Source: Pseudomonas resinovorans NBRC 106553
GTDB taxonomy: Bacteria; Pseudomonadota; Gammaproteobacteria; Pseudomonadales; Pseudomonadaceae
Reading direction: 5' to 3'
Length of the DNA stretch: 64,000 nt
Assembly (NCBI RefSeq): GCF_000412695.1
Contig: NC_021499.1
Coordinates: forward strand, 1,426,001 to 1,490,000
Shown piece after piece: positions 62,618-64,000 of this stretch (position 1 is the stretch's first letter; each line of letters begins with the position of its first letter). The notes below the pieces were generated by a model, which ran no database searches, had not been told where the DNA came from, and saw only the letters and a program-made list of their open reading frames with translations. The position numbers were made by a program, and so were the translations under genes.

Positions 62618-64000
62618 GCAGCGCTGCTCCTTGTTGTTGGGCCAGCCCCGGCAGGGCGTCTACGTCGAGGATCAGGGCGACGCTGCCGTCGCCCATGATG
62701 GTGGCGCCGGCGATGCCTTCGATCCGGCGGAAGTTCTGTTCCAGGCTCTTGATCACCACCTGCTGCTGGCCCACCAGGTCGTCCACCTGCAGGGCGAAGG
62801 GGCGGCCGTCGGCTTCGAGGATGACCACGATGGATTGCTCGGCAGGCAGCGGCGGGGCGGCTTCGCCCAGCAGGTCGTGCAGCGAGAGCAGCGGCAGGTA
62901 CTCGCCACGCACGCGAATCACCGCGCCTTCCTCGCCGCCCAGGCCACGGATGTCGGCGGCCTTGGGTTGCAGGGACTCGACTATGTAGGTCAGCGGGATC
63001 ACGTAGTGGGTGTTGGCCACGGCCACGATCAGGCCGTCGAGGATCGCCAGGGTCAGGGGCAGGCGGATGCTGATGCGGGTGCCCAGGCCGGCGGCGGAGT
63101 CGATTTCGATGCGTCCGCCCATGGCCTGGATGTTGCGCTTGACCACGTCCATGCCGACGCCGCGCCCGGAGAGGTCGGTGACCACCTCGGCGGTGGAGAA
63201 GCCGGGCATGAAGATCAGTTGCCAGACCTCGGCGTCGCTCATGCCGTCGTGCACCGCCAGGTTCTTCTCGCGGGCCTTGGCGAGGATGCGCGCGCGGTCC
63301 AGGCCACGGCCATCGTCGCTGATCTGCACCACGATGCTGCCGCCCTGGTGGAAGGCGCCCAGGCGCAGGGTGCCGCTGGCGGGTTTGCCGGCGGCGAGGC
63401 GCACCTCGGGCAGTTCGATGCCGTGGTCGATGCTGTTGCGCACGATGTGGGTGAGGGGGTCGCTGAGGCGCTCGATCACGCCCTTGTCCAGCTCGGTGTG
63501 CTCGCCCTGCAGCAGCAGTTCCACCTGCTTGCCCAGGCGCGCGGAGGTGTCGCGTACCAGGCGCGGGAAGCGGCTGAAGATGAAGCTGATGGGCAACATG
63601 CGGATCGACATCACCGATTCCTGCAGGTCGCGGGTGTTGTGCTCCAGCTGCGCCAGGGCCTGGTGGATGCGCTCGTGCAGGCTCGGGTCGAGGGCGCCGC
63701 CGAGTTGGCCGAGCATGGCCTGGGTGATCACCAGCTCACCCACCAGGTTGATCAGGCTGTCGATCTTCTCGACGCTGACGCGGATCGAGCTGGATTCACC
63801 CTCGCCGGCGCTGGGTTTGGTGGATGGGGAAGTGGAAGGCGAGGCGGGTGGCGCTACCGCCTTGGGCGCTTCGCTCACCGTGGGGGCCGGGGTGCCGGGG
63901 GCATCGTCGAAGAAGCCGAAGCCGTCATCGGCCGCCTGGGCGGGGGCGCCGGGGGCTTCGTCGAAGAAACCGAAGTCATCGTCAGTGGCGGCCTGGGGCG
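62604..64000 (-). CDS. cheA: CheA histidine kinase (N-terminal part beyond window)
   Basis: The visible 465 codons hold the linker, dimerisation, ATPase and CheW-like domains: [20 protein letters not shown] (P3), N box [13 protein letters not shown]1 SDDGRGLD, G2 [20 protein letters not shown], and a P5 domain from about 300. The Hpt domain lies off the right edge. Just before P3 are two tandem acidic-aromatic motifs ([24 protein letters not shown]) in a Pro/Ala linker, possible docking sites for CheY or CheB. An internal GTG near 63878 is not the start, since the frame runs to the edge. Confidence 0.93.
   Translation of the reverse strand, partial: PQAATDDDFGFFDEAPGAPAQAADDGFGFFDDAPGTPAPTVSEAPKAVAPPASPSTSPSTKPSAGEGESSSIRVSVEKIDSLINLVGELVITQAMLGQLGGALDPSLHERIHQALAQLEHNTRDLQESVMSIRMLPISFIFSRFPRLVRDTSARLGKQVELLLQGEHTELDKGVIERLSDPLTHIVRNSIDHGIELPEVRLAAGKPASGTLRLGAFHQGGSIVVQISDDGRGLDRARILAKAREKNLAVHDGMSDAEVWQLIFMPGFSTAEVVTDLSGRGVGMDVVKRNIQAMGGRIEIDSAAGLGTRISIRLPLTLAILDGLIVAVANTHYVIPLTYIVESLQPKAADIRGLGGEEGAVIRVRGEYLPLLSLHDLLGEAAPPLPAEQSIVVILEADGRPFALQVDDLVGQQQVVIKSLEQNFRRIEGIAGATIMGDGSVALILDVDALPGLAQQQGAALHELP

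Noticed and set aside
1..64000. tRNA, rRNA, tmRNA, replication origin or att sites
   Set aside because: Scanned by eye for cloverleaf ends (CCA, TTCGA arms) and known RNA landmarks; none convincing. A tRNAscan-SE and Infernal run would be decisive.

Overview
The window is high-GC bacterial DNA that reads as a Pseudomonas or a close relative. It is packed with Pseudomonas-type short palindromic repeats. It carries maiA beside aroP, an agu2ABCA'-like agmatine operon with a LysR neighbour, and a second-type chemotaxis operon (cheA-cheW-receptor-cheR-cheD-cheB) in Pseudomonas che2 order. No rRNA or tRNA gene was found.

Layout. 0-10 kb: end of an ABC exporter, a SAM methyltransferase, a LuxR-type regulator, maiA-aroP (tyrosine/phenylalanine catabolism and uptake), a transmembrane chemoreceptor, a YdjM-like membrane protein with an in-frame amber codon, and a small exported protein. 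10.4-20.5 kb: steroid degradation cluster 1, holding the ring-A extradiol dioxygenase hsaC/tesB, the C-ring hydrolase ipdAB, ipdC, an EchA20-like and a second crotonase, an acyl-CoA dehydrogenase pair, a FadA6-like thiolase and an SDR. 20.6-23.8 kb: a gene relic and two FadL-family outer-membrane proteins. 23.9-28.4 kb: metal module, with a frameshifted DmeR/RcnR-type repressor, the Ni/Co exporter rcnA, and chrB-chrA-rhodanese for chromate. 28.5-33.6 kb: TrmH-type methyltransferase, FAD oxidoreductase, RlmE and an acyl-CoA synthetase. 33.9-39.7 kb: glycine-zipper protein and the agmatine operon, including a Tat-exported second deiminase. 40-42.4 kb: MarC, an acetyltransferase and a tandem palindrome array. 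42.4-45.9 kb: accessory patch with a BRO-N gene behind a C4-like structured leader, a complete IS3-family element with 4-bp target duplication, and an AT-rich gene pair of unknown role. 46.2-56.8 kb: steroid cluster 2, with a second acyl-CoA dehydrogenase pair, ipdF, a MaoC hydratase, a thiolase, ketosteroid isomerase, a SnoaL-like partner, an SDR and hsaD/tesD, tesE, tesF, tesG. 57.5-64 kb: the chemotaxis operon, running off the right edge in cheA.

How the genes work together. HsaC opens the aromatised ring A of the secosteroid. TesD (HsaD) hydrolyses the product to a C/D-ring propionate (HIP-type) acid and a hydroxyhexadienoate. TesE, TesF and TesG turn the latter into pyruvate and propionyl-CoA. 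IpdF, IpdC, EchA20, IpdAB, the acyl-CoA dehydrogenase pairs and the thiolases dismantle rings C and D. The ring-B opening enzymes (KstD, KshAB, HsaAB) and an obvious FadD3-type CoA ligase are not in the window. The pathway is split into two operon groups 26 kb apart with metal-resistance, polyamine and housekeeping genes between them.

The best candidates for something undescribed are the SnoaL-like protein translationally coupled to ketosteroid isomerase, the crotonase at 13079 that lacks both catalytic glutamates, the BRO-N/small-protein pair under a C4-like RNA, and the AT-rich gene pair beside the IS. All family names come from reading the sequences by eye; no database search was run.
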